Assembly (NCBI GenBank): GCA_013288885.1
Contig: JABDBA010000001.1
Coordinates: forward strand, 1-57,292
Source: Gammaproteobacteria bacterium
GTDB lineage: Bacteria > Pseudomonadota > Gammaproteobacteria > JABDBA01
Direction of reading: 5' to 3'
DNA length: 57,292 nucleotides
This document shows positions 7,995-16,925 of this stretch, in pieces. A program made the position numbers and the translations under genes. Within the stretch, counting starts at the first letter, position 1; each line of letters starts with the position of its first letter. Under the pieces are notes generated by a model, which was not told the DNA's origin, did no database searches, and worked only from the letters and a program-made list of their open reading frames with translations.

Positions 7995-8357
7995 ATGGAC
8001 TTTCAAAGTAAAAAAGCTATTTATTTACAAATCGCTGATTATGTTTGCGAACAAATTTTACTGGGGAAATGGCAAGAAAAAACTAAAATTCCTTCTATTC
8101 GCGAATTGGCAATAAATCTTGAAGTAAACCCGAATACGGTAATGCGTACCTATGCTTTTCTGGAAGAAAAAAATATTATCACTACACAAAGAGGGATCGG
8201 TTATTTCGTCGCAGAACAAGCGCATGAACAAGCGCTAAATTTTAAAAAGGAGGAATTTTTAACCCTAGATTTACCACAAATATTCCGTTCGATGGATTTA
8301 TTAAATATTGATCTTGAAAATTTTAAACAACTTTACAACACGAGGAACAAAACATGA
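7995..8357 (+). CDS. GntR-family regulator, YtrA subfamily
   Basis: A 120-aa protein made of a GntR winged helix (about 1-72; KIPSIRELAINLEVNPNTVMRTY is the recognition region) and a short two-helix dimerization tail, the size and shape of the YtrA subfamily. It lies inside the operon it probably controls. Its stop overlaps the start of the GIN-domain gene (ATGA-type overlap at 8354). The operator at 6397-6416 is the likely target. Confidence 0.88.
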   Translation: MDFQSKKAIYLQIADYVCEQILLGKWQEKTKIPSIRELAINLEVNPNTVMRTYAFLEEKNIITTQRGIGYFVAEQAHEQALNFKKEEFLTLDLPQIFRSMDLLNIDLENFKQLYNTRNKT

Positions 8358-9184
8358 AAACCAGTAAAAAAATATTATTAGCAACCGCCAGCGGCGTCTT
8401 TGCCACCGTATTAGTTCTCACCGCCTCATTCAGAGCTTGTGCAGCAACCAACTCATGGGGTGGCAATGAAATTGTTGGCAATGGAAAAATTGTTACTAAA
8501 TCAACTACAGCCGCTAATTTTGATAACGTCACTGTCGGCGGGCTATTTGATGTTACTATTAATCCAGGTACTGCAGGCAATGTGATTGTAACAACCGATG
8601 AAAATATTTTGCCCTATATCAATGTGACCACCGCAAATAATGGACTAAATGTGGGCATTCAATCTGGTGTTTCACTTTCGCCATCACAAAACAACAAAGT
8701 AACGATTACTGCACAAACATTACATAACATGTCATTTGGCGGCAAAACTATCTTTCATGCGGCTAATTTAAACTCAGACCATTTAAACTTAAATATGGGC
8801 GGCAAAAGTGTTGGTTATTTACAAGGTGACATTAAAAATCTACAACTCAGTTTAGGCGGCAACTCAGAATTACATGTTACGGTAGCCAACGATGATACCA
8901 TTAATCTCACGATGGGTGGCAAAGGCGATGTATCGTTAGCAGGTACTGTCAAAAGTTTAACTATCACCACCGGCGGTAAAGCAACGATTGATGCGAAAAA
9001 CCTAACGGCAGATGATGTCACCATCTCCGGCGCTGGTGACTCTGATATTACCGTTCATGCGACAAAAACACTTTCTGTTAACACCGCAGGTAGAAGTGAT
9101 ATAAAATACTACGGCAACCCCACAGTCAACAAAAATACCGTTGGTATGGTGACAGTGGAGAAGGTGGGGGATAGTACCAACTAA
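8354..9184 (+). CDS. Head GIN-domain protein (DUF2807), secreted
   Basis: A 276-aa protein with a signal peptide (about 1-30, ending FRACA). The rest is a beta-helix of the DUF2807/GIN type, with repeated strand-turn units bearing GG turns, such as FDNVTVGGLFDVTI and LNLNMGGKSVG. It is probably periplasmic or surface associated. It is the fourth gene of the ABC/GntR operon and overlaps the repressor gene by 4 bp, so it is made under the same signal. The function of the GIN fold is unknown. Confidence 0.8.
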   Translation: MKTSKKILLATASGVFATVLVLTASFRACAATNSWGGNEIVGNGKIVTKSTTAANFDNVTVGGLFDVTINPGTAGNVIVTTDENILPYINVTTANNGLNVGIQSGVSLSPSQNNKVTITAQTLHNMSFGGKTIFHAANLNSDHLNLNMGGKSVGYLQGDIKNLQLSLGGNSELHVTVANDDTINLTMGGKGDVSLAGTVKSLTITTGGKATIDAKNLTADDVTISGAGDSDITVHATKTLSVNTAGRSDIKYYGNPTVNKNTVGMVTVEKVGDSTN

Positions 9185-9204
9185 AATTGAATTTATTGGT
9201 ATTC

Positions 9205-9243
9205 ACCAATCAAATTCGGGCGAATCGCCCGAATTTGACTGGT
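9205..9243. terminator. Strong hairpin after the GIN operon
   Basis: CAAATTCGGGCGA and TCGCCCGAATTTG form a 13-bp perfect stem with a one-base loop, and ACCA/TGGT extends it with one mismatch. It stands between two converging genes and probably ends transcription, although no long T-run follows on either strand. Confidence 0.6.
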
Positions 9244-9285
9244 AAAGTTAAAATTGTGGAAATATTGAGTTTGCATATGAACATA

Positions 9286-10239
9286 TTACTTTAGATTATT
9301 TAAAAATTCCGCCGTCAACCGCGCTACTTCCTGCGCGCAACCCCAAGACACAGTATAACCAGCACCGCCATGCCCGTAATTGTGGATAATTACGTGCGCA
9401 TCATCGATACGCTCTAATTCTAACCGCACAGGTGAGCGCCCTGGGCGTAAACCAATCATCTCTTGGATAATTTTAAATTGTTTAGCAAAAGGATAAATCT
9501 CATGCGCTCTGGCAATGATGGCGTCGCGTGTATTTTTATCAGGCTGCATGTTCCAATTATCTTTTTGTACCACACCACCCAACAAACAATCTTCTGTACG
9601 TGTGATGATGTGTGTCAACTCATCATCTTCGCGCACAATGCTGGCGTCAAACCCTGGAATTTTTTCACAACGTATAACATGCCCACGAATAGGATAAAGA
9701 GTAATATCATTTACCAATGTTCTAGCATTTAACCCTGTGCAATTGACAACCAAGTTATGATTTTTAACAAGCGCATGAATATCACTAATTTCTTTTTGTT
9801 GAATGATCCCACCTTTTGCTAAATATAATTGTCGCAAATACGGCATGTATTTTATGGGATCAATCACCGCTGTTTTAATGGTATAACTATGAGTTTTGTA
9901 TTTGTCGAGTACATAATCAGGGTTTGGCAATGGCTCTAAATATTCAACCCATGCTGGTTTTTCTGTTGCTGTTGTACAAAGATTCGTATGTGGCTTAAAT
10001 TGGACACCGGCTTGCGGTGCTTCTAAGTTAATTTTTTTAAATAGCGGCAAGCTTTGCAGCGCCCATTTTATAGCTTGTTCTTGTGGTTCAATTTTAAATG
10101 GCATCCAAATTGCAGCTGCTACATCTGACGTGATGCCAGCAAGTTCACGTGCATAAATAGTTACGTTATAGCCTTTGTTTAGCAATTCTATCCCGGTCGA
10201 TAAACCGATCACTCCTGCCCCTATGATTGCTATTTTCAT
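9286..10239 (-). CDS. D-amino acid oxidase family FAD enzyme
   Basis: A 317-aa flavoenzyme behind AGGAG. The N-terminal dinucleotide fold reads KIAIIGAGVIGLSTGIELL, and the DAAO signature VIIHNYGHGGAGYTVSWG is near the C-terminus, with GLRPGRSPVRLE supplying the substrate-binding arginine. It should oxidise neutral or basic D-amino acids to keto acids with release of ammonia and peroxide. It is followed in the same direction by a Dus gene located 11 bp upstream of its start; functional linkage is not evident. Confidence 0.88.
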   Translation of the reverse strand: MKIAIIGAGVIGLSTGIELLNKGYNVTIYARELAGITSDVAAAIWMPFKIEPQEQAIKWALQSLPLFKKINLEAPQAGVQFKPHTNLCTTATEKPAWVEYLEPLPNPDYVLDKYKTHSYTIKTAVIDPIKYMPYLRQLYLAKGGIIQQKEISDIHALVKNHNLVVNCTGLNARTLVNDITLYPIRGHVIRCEKIPGFDASIVREDDELTHIITRTEDCLLGGVVQKDNWNMQPDKNTRDAIIARAHEIYPFAKQFKIIQEMIGLRPGRSPVRLELERIDDAHVIIHNYGHGGAGYTVSWGCAQEVARLTAEFLNNLK

Positions 10240-10250
10240 TATTTATACTC

Positions 10251-11222
10251 CTATATAAAATAACGGAGCGCCACCGCTTTTAAATCCGCTATGGTTTTAC
10301 AACCATTGATCGCTACACAAAAATCAATTCTATTGGCTACATCGCGCGCATAGTATTTGGCGACCTTGCGTGCTTGTAACACAGCAAATTTTTCGCTGCG
10401 AATTAATTCGCCTAATTGCTCTACGTGATCAATAAAAACTGCACCAATTTCTTTGAGTGCGGGGATAGCATATTTTTCTGCCTGCATTTCAGCGATTATT
10501 TTGGCAATCAACCAGGGTTGCCCGACGCCTGCACGCCCGATCATTACACCGGCGCAACCCGTGGCAAACATCTTTTTTAACGAAGCGGCATCCGCAATAT
10601 CGCCGTTGCCAATTACCGGGATCTTTAGTTCATTAACGAAAAATTCTATTTCATCGTGGCGACAAGCCACATCATAGCGCTCTGTCCAATGCCGCCCGTG
10701 TACAATCAAATAATCAACACCTGAGTCAGCCACCATCTTTGCAATTTCGTGATTAAATTTTTCGTTGCTATCGCCTTGCACGCGGATTTTGATCGACACT
10801 GGCACATGGGTATTTTCTTTCATCGCACGAATTAATTTAAAAAGTGCTGCTGAATCAGTCAATAGCTTGGATCCCGCTCCCTTACTGCGAATTTTGCGTA
10901 CTGGGCAGCCACAGTTGAGATCGATTAAATCCGCACCGTAGTCTGTTACTTTTTTGGTGGCATCGGCTAATTCTTCAGGATTATTCGCCGATAATTGAAA
11001 ACATACCGGGCCTTCAGCGGGATCTTTTTTTACAAAACGCTGCTGCAACGCCAACGGTTGATTTAGCAGTGTTTTACACGAAATCATCTCTGTGCAGGCA
11101 AATGCCGGCTGACTGTATTGCCAAATCAAACGCCGGAACGGAGCGCAACTGATACCTGCGAGTGGCCCTTGAATTATGTTGCTGGGGAAAATCTTGTTGC
11201 CCAGTTGTAGTGGTTTAATCAC
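10251..11222 (-). CDS. tRNA-dihydrouridine synthase family protein
   Basis: A 323-aa TIM-barrel flavoprotein with a GTG start. GPLAGISCAPFR is the FMN-binding N-terminal block, and DLNCGCPVRKI contains the catalytic cysteine. SIKIRVQ, VHGRHWTERY and IGNGDI...GVMIGRAGVGQPW are the remaining FMN and RNA-binding signatures. It reduces uridine in the tRNA D-loop. I cannot assign it firmly to DusA, DusB or DusC from the motifs alone. Confidence 0.88.
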   Translation of the reverse strand: MIKPLQLGNKIFPSNIIQGPLAGISCAPFRRLIWQYSQPAFACTEMISCKTLLNQPLALQQRFVKKDPAEGPVCFQLSANNPEELADATKKVTDYGADLIDLNCGCPVRKIRSKGAGSKLLTDSAALFKLIRAMKENTHVPVSIKIRVQGDSNEKFNHEIAKMVADSGVDYLIVHGRHWTERYDVACRHDEIEFFVNELKIPVIGNGDIADAASLKKMFATGCAGVMIGRAGVGQPWLIAKIIAEMQAEKYAIPALKEIGAVFIDHVEQLGELIRSEKFAVLQARKVAKYYARDVANRIDFCVAINGCKTIADLKAVALRYFI

Positions 11223-11278
11223 TTCGAGACACCTCTAAATTTATGTTATTCTATTATACCTCAAAAAGAGATGCAAAA

Positions 11279-12253
11279 ATGACCGATATCACAAATACAC
11301 CCTATGCCAATTTGAGCCCCGATCTGATTTTGGACGCCGTGGAAAGCATGGGCTTTCGCTGTAATGGCGGCTTGTTTGCTTTAAACAGCTATGAAAACCG
11401 CGTCTACCAAATCGGCATTGAAGACTCTGCGCCACTCATTGCAAAATTCTATCGCCCACAGCGCTGGAGCGATGAAACCATTCTAGAGGAACACCAATTT
11501 GCTCTAGAACTCGCTGAACATGAAATCCCCGTGGTCGCGCCATGGGTATCAGCCGACAAAAAAACACTGCATCAATTCCAAGATTTTCGTTTCGCGTTAT
11601 TTCCACGCTGGAGCGGCAGAGCGCTCGAAGTCGACAGCCTTGATCAACTAGAATGGATGGGACGCTTTATCGGGCGTTTACATGCGGTAGGTGCTACACA
11701 CCCTTTTGCACATCGGCCACAATTAGATGTTCAAACACACGGCCATGCTTCTTATCGCTACTTGCTCGAAAATAATTTTATCCCCGCCGAATTAAAAGAA
11801 AATTATTGTATGACGGTGGAAGCGCTGCTGCAAAAAATTGAACAGCGCTTCGCACAAGCGATGCCGTTCCACAACATTCGTTTACACGGTGACATACATG
11901 CAGGCAACGTGCTCTGGAGTGAAGCTGGCCCGCACATCGTCGACCTTGATGATTGTGTGATGGGCCCTGCCATGCAAGATATCTGGATGTTACTTTCAGG
12001 TGACCATAATCACGTAAGTATACAACTAGAACGCATCTTACGCGGCTATCGCCAATTCCATGATTTTAATCTTACTGAGATCGGGTTGATTGAAGCACTG
12101 CGTACGTTACGCATGTTAAATTACTCATCCTGGTTGGCATCGCGCTGGCAAGACCCGGCCTTCCCACCCAGCTTCCCTTGGTTTAACACCCCGCGTTATT
12201 GGCAAGATCAACTGCGCGATTTGCGCGAACAAATGGATGCGCTTGGATCCTAG
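11279..12253 (+). CDS. srkA: Stress response kinase A (YihE/RdoA)
   Basis: A 324-aa aminoglycoside-phosphotransferase-fold Ser/Thr kinase, close to the 328 aa of E. coli SrkA. Start ATG 11279 (MTDITNTPYANLSPD) is preferred to an upstream ATG in the intergenic region. The catalytic loop HGDIHAGN lies at 203-210, and the metal-binding DLDD at 222-225. AKFYRPQRWSDETILEEHQF carries the ATP-site lysine and glutamate. The last two residues and stop lie in the left arm of a GGGGTCA hairpin. Confidence 0.9.
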   Translation: MTDITNTPYANLSPDLILDAVESMGFRCNGGLFALNSYENRVYQIGIEDSAPLIAKFYRPQRWSDETILEEHQFALELAEHEIPVVAPWVSADKKTLHQFQDFRFALFPRWSGRALEVDSLDQLEWMGRFIGRLHAVGATHPFAHRPQLDVQTHGHASYRYLLENNFIPAELKENYCMTVEALLQKIEQRFAQAMPFHNIRLHGDIHAGNVLWSEAGPHIVDLDDCVMGPAMQDIWMLLSGDHNHVSIQLERILRGYRQFHDFNLTEIGLIEALRTLRMLNYSSWLASRWQDPAFPPSFPWFNTPRYWQDQLRDLREQMDALGS

Positions 12254-12349
12254 GGGTCAGATCTTGACTTGCTACATGCTAAAGAAATAACTATACGAAC
12301 CCTAATAGCTTCCGAGCATGTAGCAAGTCAAGATCTGACCCCTAGGATC
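12246..12349. repeat. Perfect 35-bp inverted repeat with GGGGTCA box (copy B)
   Basis: Arms 12246-12280 and 12315-12349 are perfectly complementary with a 34-nt loop. Each arm starts GATCCTAGGGGTCAGATCT and continues with a stem sequence (TTGACTTGCTACATGCT) not found in the other three hairpins. The srkA stop codon lies in the left arm. It separates srkA from the FKBP gene. Confidence 0.85.
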
Positions 12350-12403
12350 TTTACACGCGATGAGGTATTATTTATATTCTTAACTATGGAAAACGGAGCC
12401 AAC

Positions 12404-12943
12404 ATGAAACTAAAACTAATCACCGCACTCAGCCTTGGATTATTCTGCTTACAAGCACAAGCCGATAATCAAACGACTAATGCTGCAACACCCACTGTAA
12501 CCACGACCACAACAACACAGCAAACTGCGCCGCAAGATCCTGCTACGCAAAATAAGTTCGCTGGCGAAAAATTCTTAGCTGCCAATAAAATGAAACCTGG
12601 CGTAGTCACACTGCCTGATGGCTTGCAATATAAAGTTGTTACCTCTGCAAAAGGCGCTAAACCTACCGACACTGATGTAGTGACTGTCGACTATACTGGC
12701 CGTTTCATCAATGGCGATGTGTTTGATAGCTCTTCACAACATGGCGGTCCTGCTAATTTTCCGGTTGGGCAAGTCATTCCTGGTTGGACCGAAGCACTTA
12801 AACTGATGCCTGTCGGCTCAACGTGGGAAATTTTTATTCCAGCTAATCTGGCCTATGGCGAACAAGGAGCACCTCCTGCCGTTGGCCCAAACCAAACCCT
12901 TGTTTTTAAAGTTAAATTAATCGACTTTAAGAAAAGTGGCTAA
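12404..12943 (+). CDS. Exported FKBP-type prolyl isomerase (Mip-like)
   Basis: A 179-aa protein starting at ATG 12404 behind GGAGCC; longer frames run back into the hairpin. A signal peptide covers 1-20 (ending AQA), then a Thr/Gln-rich linker, then one FKBP domain at about 68-178 ([59 protein letters not shown]). The helical dimerization domain of true Mip is shortened to about 20 residues ([13 protein letters not shown]). It should speed proline isomerisation in the periplasm or on the surface. Confidence 0.88.
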   Translation: MKLKLITALSLGLFCLQAQADNQTTNAATPTVTTTTTTQQTAPQDPATQNKFAGEKFLAANKMKPGVVTLPDGLQYKVVTSAKGAKPTDTDVVTVDYTGRFINGDVFDSSSQHGGPANFPVGQVIPGWTEALKLMPVGSTWEIFIPANLAYGEQGAPPAVGPNQTLVFKVKLIDFKKSG

Positions 12944-12983
12944 TCTGTAATATTGTATAACTTTCAATTAAGGAGAAATTATT

Positions 12984-13082
12984 ATGAGTAAAGCGAAAGA
13001 CACTAAAAAAGAAGGCAAGAAAAAAGCTACTAAAAGCTTGAAAGAAAAACGTGCAGCGAAGAAAGAGAAGAAGGGTAAGTAG
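12984..13082 (+). CDS. 32-aa lysine-rich small protein
   Basis: A 33-codon frame behind an excellent AAGGAGA site. Of the 32 residues, 15 are lysine, and the rest are mostly Ala, Glu, Thr and Ser. There is no signal or membrane segment, so a cytoplasmic nucleic-acid-binding or ribosome-associated role is plausible. It resembles short lysine-rich proteins seen in other proteobacteria, but I cannot name a family with confidence. It follows the FKBP gene by 40 bp. Confidence 0.6.
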   Translation: MSKAKDTKKEGKKKATKSLKEKRAAKKEKKGK

Positions 13083-13128
13083 TAAGTGTAGCGACGAATC
13101 CGACATGCGGTGCTAGAATGATTACCGC

Positions 13129-13159
13129 TGTCGGTTCCGCTTCGCTTGAACCGACCTAC
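13129..13159 (-). repeat. GTAG-type REP element, copy 1
   Basis: On the minus strand the element reads GTAGGTCGGTTC, a short loop, then GAACCGACA. A GTAG tetranucleotide followed by an imperfect hairpin is the layout of REP sequences mobilised by REP-associated tyrosine transposases. A second copy with a longer loop lies at 31786-31823. No transposase gene is in the window. Confidence 0.75.
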
Positions 13160-13192
13160 AATTGGCTTTGTTTGCATATAAACTCTAATATC

Positions 13193-13597
13193 ATGATCAA
13201 CCCCTCCGAAATAAAATTATCGTTTATTCGTGCTCCTGGGCCTGGCGGCCAAAATGTCAATAAAGTAGCGACTGCCGTCCAATTACGTTTTAATGTGCTG
13301 CATTCACCCTCATTATCAGAAAGTGTACGCGCGCGTCTATTAGCCATTATAGGCAAAAAAATTACGCATCAAGGTGAATTAATTATCAAAGCCAGCCGTT
13401 ATCGAACGCAAGAACGCAATAAACAAGATGCGTTTGATCGCTTAGAAGAATTATTAAAGCGCGCTGCTATTGCCCCTAAAAAACGCAGAAAAACCAAACC
13501 TACGTTTGCATCGACGCAACGCCGTTTAACTAACAAAAAATTGCACGGAAAAAATAAATCTTTACGGGGTAGTAGAGGAGTAATTCAAAGCGATTGA
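13193..13597 (+). CDS. arfB: Alternative ribosome-rescue factor ArfB (YaeJ)
   Basis: A 134-aa peptidyl-tRNA hydrolase, close to the 140 aa of E. coli ArfB. Start ATG 13193 is used because longer frames read through the REP element. The GGQ motif is at 18-20 (APGPGGQNVNKVATAV). After about residue 100 comes the basic tail (KKRRKTKPT...RRLTNKKLHGKNKSLRG) that enters the empty mRNA channel of stalled ribosomes. It should release peptides from non-stop ribosomes. Confidence 0.92.
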   Translation: MINPSEIKLSFIRAPGPGGQNVNKVATAVQLRFNVLHSPSLSESVRARLLAIIGKKITHQGELIIKASRYRTQERNKQDAFDRLEELLKRAAIAPKKRRKTKPTFASTQRRLTNKKLHGKNKSLRGSRGVIQSD

Positions 13598-13656
13598 GTT
13601 TTAGGCTAGGCGCTGAGCCCCGAGCAAGCGGAGCATATGGGTTAATGTGAGCAAAA

Positions 13657-14730
13657 TTACAGTTTGCAGGCGCGGGCATGAGGCCCAATATACCGCGTGC
13701 ACATCGTCAATGTCGCATCACTATCTTGTAAATACAAAAGCTGTCCATTGATTTTGCGCAGTAACGGGCTATTTGTAGCCACCGCAATGCCATACTCATC
13801 ATTCGAAAGTATTAAAGGACTCATTTGTAATTTCGGGTAATCATGCGTATCAATAAATGTTTTAGCGAGAACATAATCTTCCACCACGGCGACAACTTTG
13901 CCTTGCTCTAACCAATCTAACGCTTGTTGTGTATTTTCAGCTTGCATCACTCTGGCCCCTGCTTCTTCAGCATCATTCACGGCTTGCGAACCTTTTACCA
14001 CGGCGACAGTTTCATCTTGCAAATCGCTGATACGATTAAAGCGTGATTCTGGCGTAACTAAGGAGAGCGTTAATTTTGAAGTGACTGTCGCCAAAATAGA
14101 AGTAACTAAAATGGCAGCAGCAATGACCCACACCAATGAAACCAATCTTCCCCAAATTGTTTTAGGGATTATTTTCATGCCTTTTTGCAGCAAATGTGGC
14201 CATAACACATAACTAATCCCTTTAAAATAGCCTTTTGGAAAACCCGGGATACTCCCTCTTTCGAACAACCATAGCGCATGGGTATAAATGATGAAAAAAG
14301 CTAAGAACCAAAGAAGATAAGTGGAATCAACAATGTCGACAAATACTTGTAAAATTTGCCCCATCCCGGTTGTGGTCTTGACTTCGACAACACCGACCTC
14401 ATTTAAAAAATAAGGAAAAGAAAAATCAACCAATTTATAACGCGCTGAGGTAATAGAGACAGGGCCAAGTAACACATCAACTTTGCCATTATGTAATGCC
14501 ATAATCGCATTATCGGTATTGTGCCCAAGCAACACATATTGATATTGAAGTTTTTCATTGGCAGCGATGAGTTCCCATATATCAATAATGATACCGCCAT
14601 AAGTATGTTCGCCAACAATGGCAAAAGGGGGGACGGGGCTAACGATTCCGACGCGCAGAACATTAGCTGCAAAACTAGGCGCAGAGGTAAAAAAACAGAT
14701 GAGAATAAGAATGAGAGTTCTGATTTTCAT
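13657..14730 (-). CDS. Prokaryotic ionotropic glutamate receptor-like protein
   Basis: A 357-aa protein with a signal peptide (1-21). The periplasmic SBP-bac-3 ligand fold is split: lobe S1 at about 24-130, a membrane insert, then S2 at about 225-350. The insert has helix M1 (138-156), a short amphipathic re-entrant segment (171-183, GISYVLWPHLLQ), and helix M2 (197-217) ending in TSILATVTSKLT, which resembles the SYTANLAAF region of glutamate receptors. The TVGYG filter of GluR0 is missing. It is probably a ligand-gated channel or a sensor derived from one; ion selectivity cannot be read. Confidence 0.75.
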   Translation of the reverse strand: MKIRTLILILICFFTSAPSFAANVLRVGIVSPVPPFAIVGEHTYGGIIIDIWELIAANEKLQYQYVLLGHNTDNAIMALHNGKVDVLLGPVSITSARYKLVDFSFPYFLNEVGVVEVKTTTGMGQILQVFVDIVDSTYLLWFLAFFIIYTHALWLFERGSIPGFPKGYFKGISYVLWPHLLQKGMKIIPKTIWGRLVSLVWVIAAAILVTSILATVTSKLTLSLVTPESRFNRISDLQDETVAVVKGSQAVNDAEEAGARVMQAENTQQALDWLEQGKVVAVVEDYVLAKTFIDTHDYPKLQMSPLILSNDEYGIAVATNSPLLRKINGQLLYLQDSDATLTMCTRYIGPHARACKL

Positions 14731-14818
14731 TTATTTATTCCTTATCACAGAGAAGAGATGCTGTTATTATACGCTAATTAGTATAAATAAGTTGTTTTAA
14801 TCATACAATGGAAAAAAA

Positions 14819-16921
14819 ATGGTAACACCTGCAACAATAACAATAAATAGCTTCTCTGATCAACTTCACAAAATACTACAAGAGAAATTTCACTTTAAAG
14901 CGTTTCGCCCAGGGCAATTGGAAGCCATTAATACCTTAATGACACAGGGTCGTTTGCTGTGCATACAACCTACCGGACACGGAAAATCGCTCCTCTATCA
15001 ACTACCCGCTGTTTTATTACCTGGCATCACCATTGTCGTTTCACCACTATTAGCATTAATGCGCGATCAAATCGATCAGCTTAATAATCGTTTCCATATT
15101 TCCGCTGCTAGCATTAATAGCGACCAAGCGCCGGAAGAAAATTATAAAGCACAACAACTAGCAGCCCAAGGTAAAATTAAAATCTTGTTTGTTGCACCTG
15201 AAAAATTAGACCATCTCGATTATTTTAATTTTTTATTAGACTTACCCGTGAATTTTATTGTGGTGGATGAAGCGCATTGCGTATCGACCTGGGGACATGA
15301 TTTTCGCCCTAGCTATCGCCAAATTATTCATTTTATTCGTGCGGTTGAACAAAAAAATTCTGCCTTGAAAGTATTGGCCATCACCGCAACAGCCAACCAA
15401 AAAACCGAAGAAGACATCAAAAACCAACTGGCGCAATCGAAAAACCAAGTTTTAACTCAACGACAAAATATGGATCGCGCCAACATTCAATTGTCTGTGA
15501 TCCAACTCACCGGTTTAGCAGAAAAATTATATACTATTTTGCAATTAATAAACCAATTAGAAGGGTGTGGTTTAATTTATTGCGCGACCCGCGAAAATAC
15601 GGAATTAACGGCGGAATATTTACAAAGCCAAAGTATCAATGCCGTCGCTTATCACGCGGGTTTAGACCCGATCACAAAACGTCAATTACAACATAATTTT
15701 ATCGCCAACCAATATAAAGTGATCGCTGCCACTAATGCCTTAGGTATGGGTATCGATAAACAAGATTTACGCTTTATTATTCACTTTGATACGCCGGGGT
15801 CAATAACCGCTTATTATCAAGAAGTAGGTCGCTGTGGCCGTGATGGGCAGCTGGCACAAGGTATTTTGTTATTTGATGAAGCCGATAAAAAAATCCAAGA
15901 TTATTTTATCAACTCTTCACAACCTACGATTACTAATTTCCAACAAATTTTACAAGGCATCAAAACCGCAGAAACCGCTCCCGATTTAACTACCATTAAA
16001 AGAATGGCTGGTTTTCACCCTAATTTAGTTAATGTCGTGGTGAGTGAATTGATTGAACAAGGTTTTATCGCTAAACGATCGACGCACGGCAAGCAATTAT
16101 ATTTTTCTGCCGAAAAAAATAGTACACCTAATTTATCGCGTTATGAAAATCAATTTCAAACACGTACCTTTGAACTTAAACAAATGATTTATTATAGCCA
16201 ACAACGATCGGGTTGTTTAATGCAATTGTTACGTAAGGCATTGGGCGATACTACAGCCACGGTTTGCAAGCATTGCAATGTATGCAGCAAATCGCACTTG
16301 GTACGCAAATTTGACCCATCGGCCATTGCAAAAATTCAAAATTGGCTTAACTTCCGCGCCTCGATGATTAGCCCTTCTATCAAAAATCATTTGGCAGAAG
16401 GAGTGGCCGTGTTGAATGCGCAGTTACGCGCGCCTGTTTTTGTAGAATTTATGAAATCACGTAGCACTGCAGCAAGCATCACCAACCCTGAATTATTAGC
16501 ATTAATCAAACAATATCTACTGAAACTCAAAAATCAACATTCGTTTAGCGTAGTGGTTCCAATCCCCTCCCGTACTTGGGTAGCACGCAACCCATTCGCA
16601 CAATGGGTGGCTGATTTGCTGCAAGTAAAACTTTTAGTGGATTATTTACAATGGCAAAAAATTCCCGCCTCCCGCCAAGGTGAATTATTAAATAATGATC
16701 AACGACGTTACAACGTAGCGCAACACATGCAGTGTAATAAACAGATTATTATTCCTGCAGGTTCAATCTTACTCATTGATGATTACGTGGGTTCGGGCGC
16801 TACGCTGCAAGAAGCCGCACGTGTTTTAAGTAAAGAAGCTAACCTCAGCAACGATATTGTTCCTTTTACTATTGCGATGGTGAAATGGCATTTAGGAAAA
16901 CGTGGCATGGTTTTTGCGTAA
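14819..16921 (+). CDS. RecQ-family helicase fused to a phosphoribosyltransferase domain
   Basis: A 700-aa protein. Residues about 15-350 form the SF2 helicase core: Walker A variant IQPTGHGKSLLY (51-60), DEAH at 150-153, TATA in AITATAN, and GMGIDK and QEVGRCGRDG in lobe 2. A RecQ-C region follows with a zinc cysteine set (GCLMQLL...VCKHCNVC, about 455-490). The last 180 or so residues carry a PRTase fold with the PRPP loop ILLIDDYVGSGATL near 650. The canonical RecQ GGGKS is GHGKS here. It probably unwinds DNA during repair; the job of the PRTase part is unknown. Confidence 0.85.
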   Translation: MVTPATITINSFSDQLHKILQEKFHFKAFRPGQLEAINTLMTQGRLLCIQPTGHGKSLLYQLPAVLLPGITIVVSPLLALMRDQIDQLNNRFHISAASINSDQAPEENYKAQQLAAQGKIKILFVAPEKLDHLDYFNFLLDLPVNFIVVDEAHCVSTWGHDFRPSYRQIIHFIRAVEQKNSALKVLAITATANQKTEEDIKNQLAQSKNQVLTQRQNMDRANIQLSVIQLTGLAEKLYTILQLINQLEGCGLIYCATRENTELTAEYLQSQSINAVAYHAGLDPITKRQLQHNFIANQYKVIAATNALGMGIDKQDLRFIIHFDTPGSITAYYQEVGRCGRDGQLAQGILLFDEADKKIQDYFINSSQPTITNFQQILQGIKTAETAPDLTTIKRMAGFHPNLVNVVVSELIEQGFIAKRSTHGKQLYFSAEKNSTPNLSRYENQFQTRTFELKQMIYYSQQRSGCLMQLLRKALGDTTATVCKHCNVCSKSHLVRKFDPSAIAKIQNWLNFRASMISPSIKNHLAEGVAVLNAQLRAPVFVEFMKSRSTAASITNPELLALIKQYLLKLKNQHSFSVVVPIPSRTWVARNPFAQWVADLLQVKLLVDYLQWQKIPASRQGELLNNDQRRYNVAQHMQCNKQIIIPAGSILLIDDYVGSGATLQEAARVLSKEANLSNDIVPFTIAMVKWHLGKRGMVFA

Positions 16922-16925
16922 AAAT

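Noticed and set aside
9205..9243. Hairpin after the GIN gene as a fifth GGGGTCA element
   Set aside because: It lacks the GGGGTCA box and its stem is a simple GC-rich dyad, so a terminator is the simpler reading.
12269..12403. Longer N-terminus for the FKBP protein
   Set aside because: It would be read from the hairpin repeat and would bury the signal peptide; GGAG is spaced for ATG 12404.
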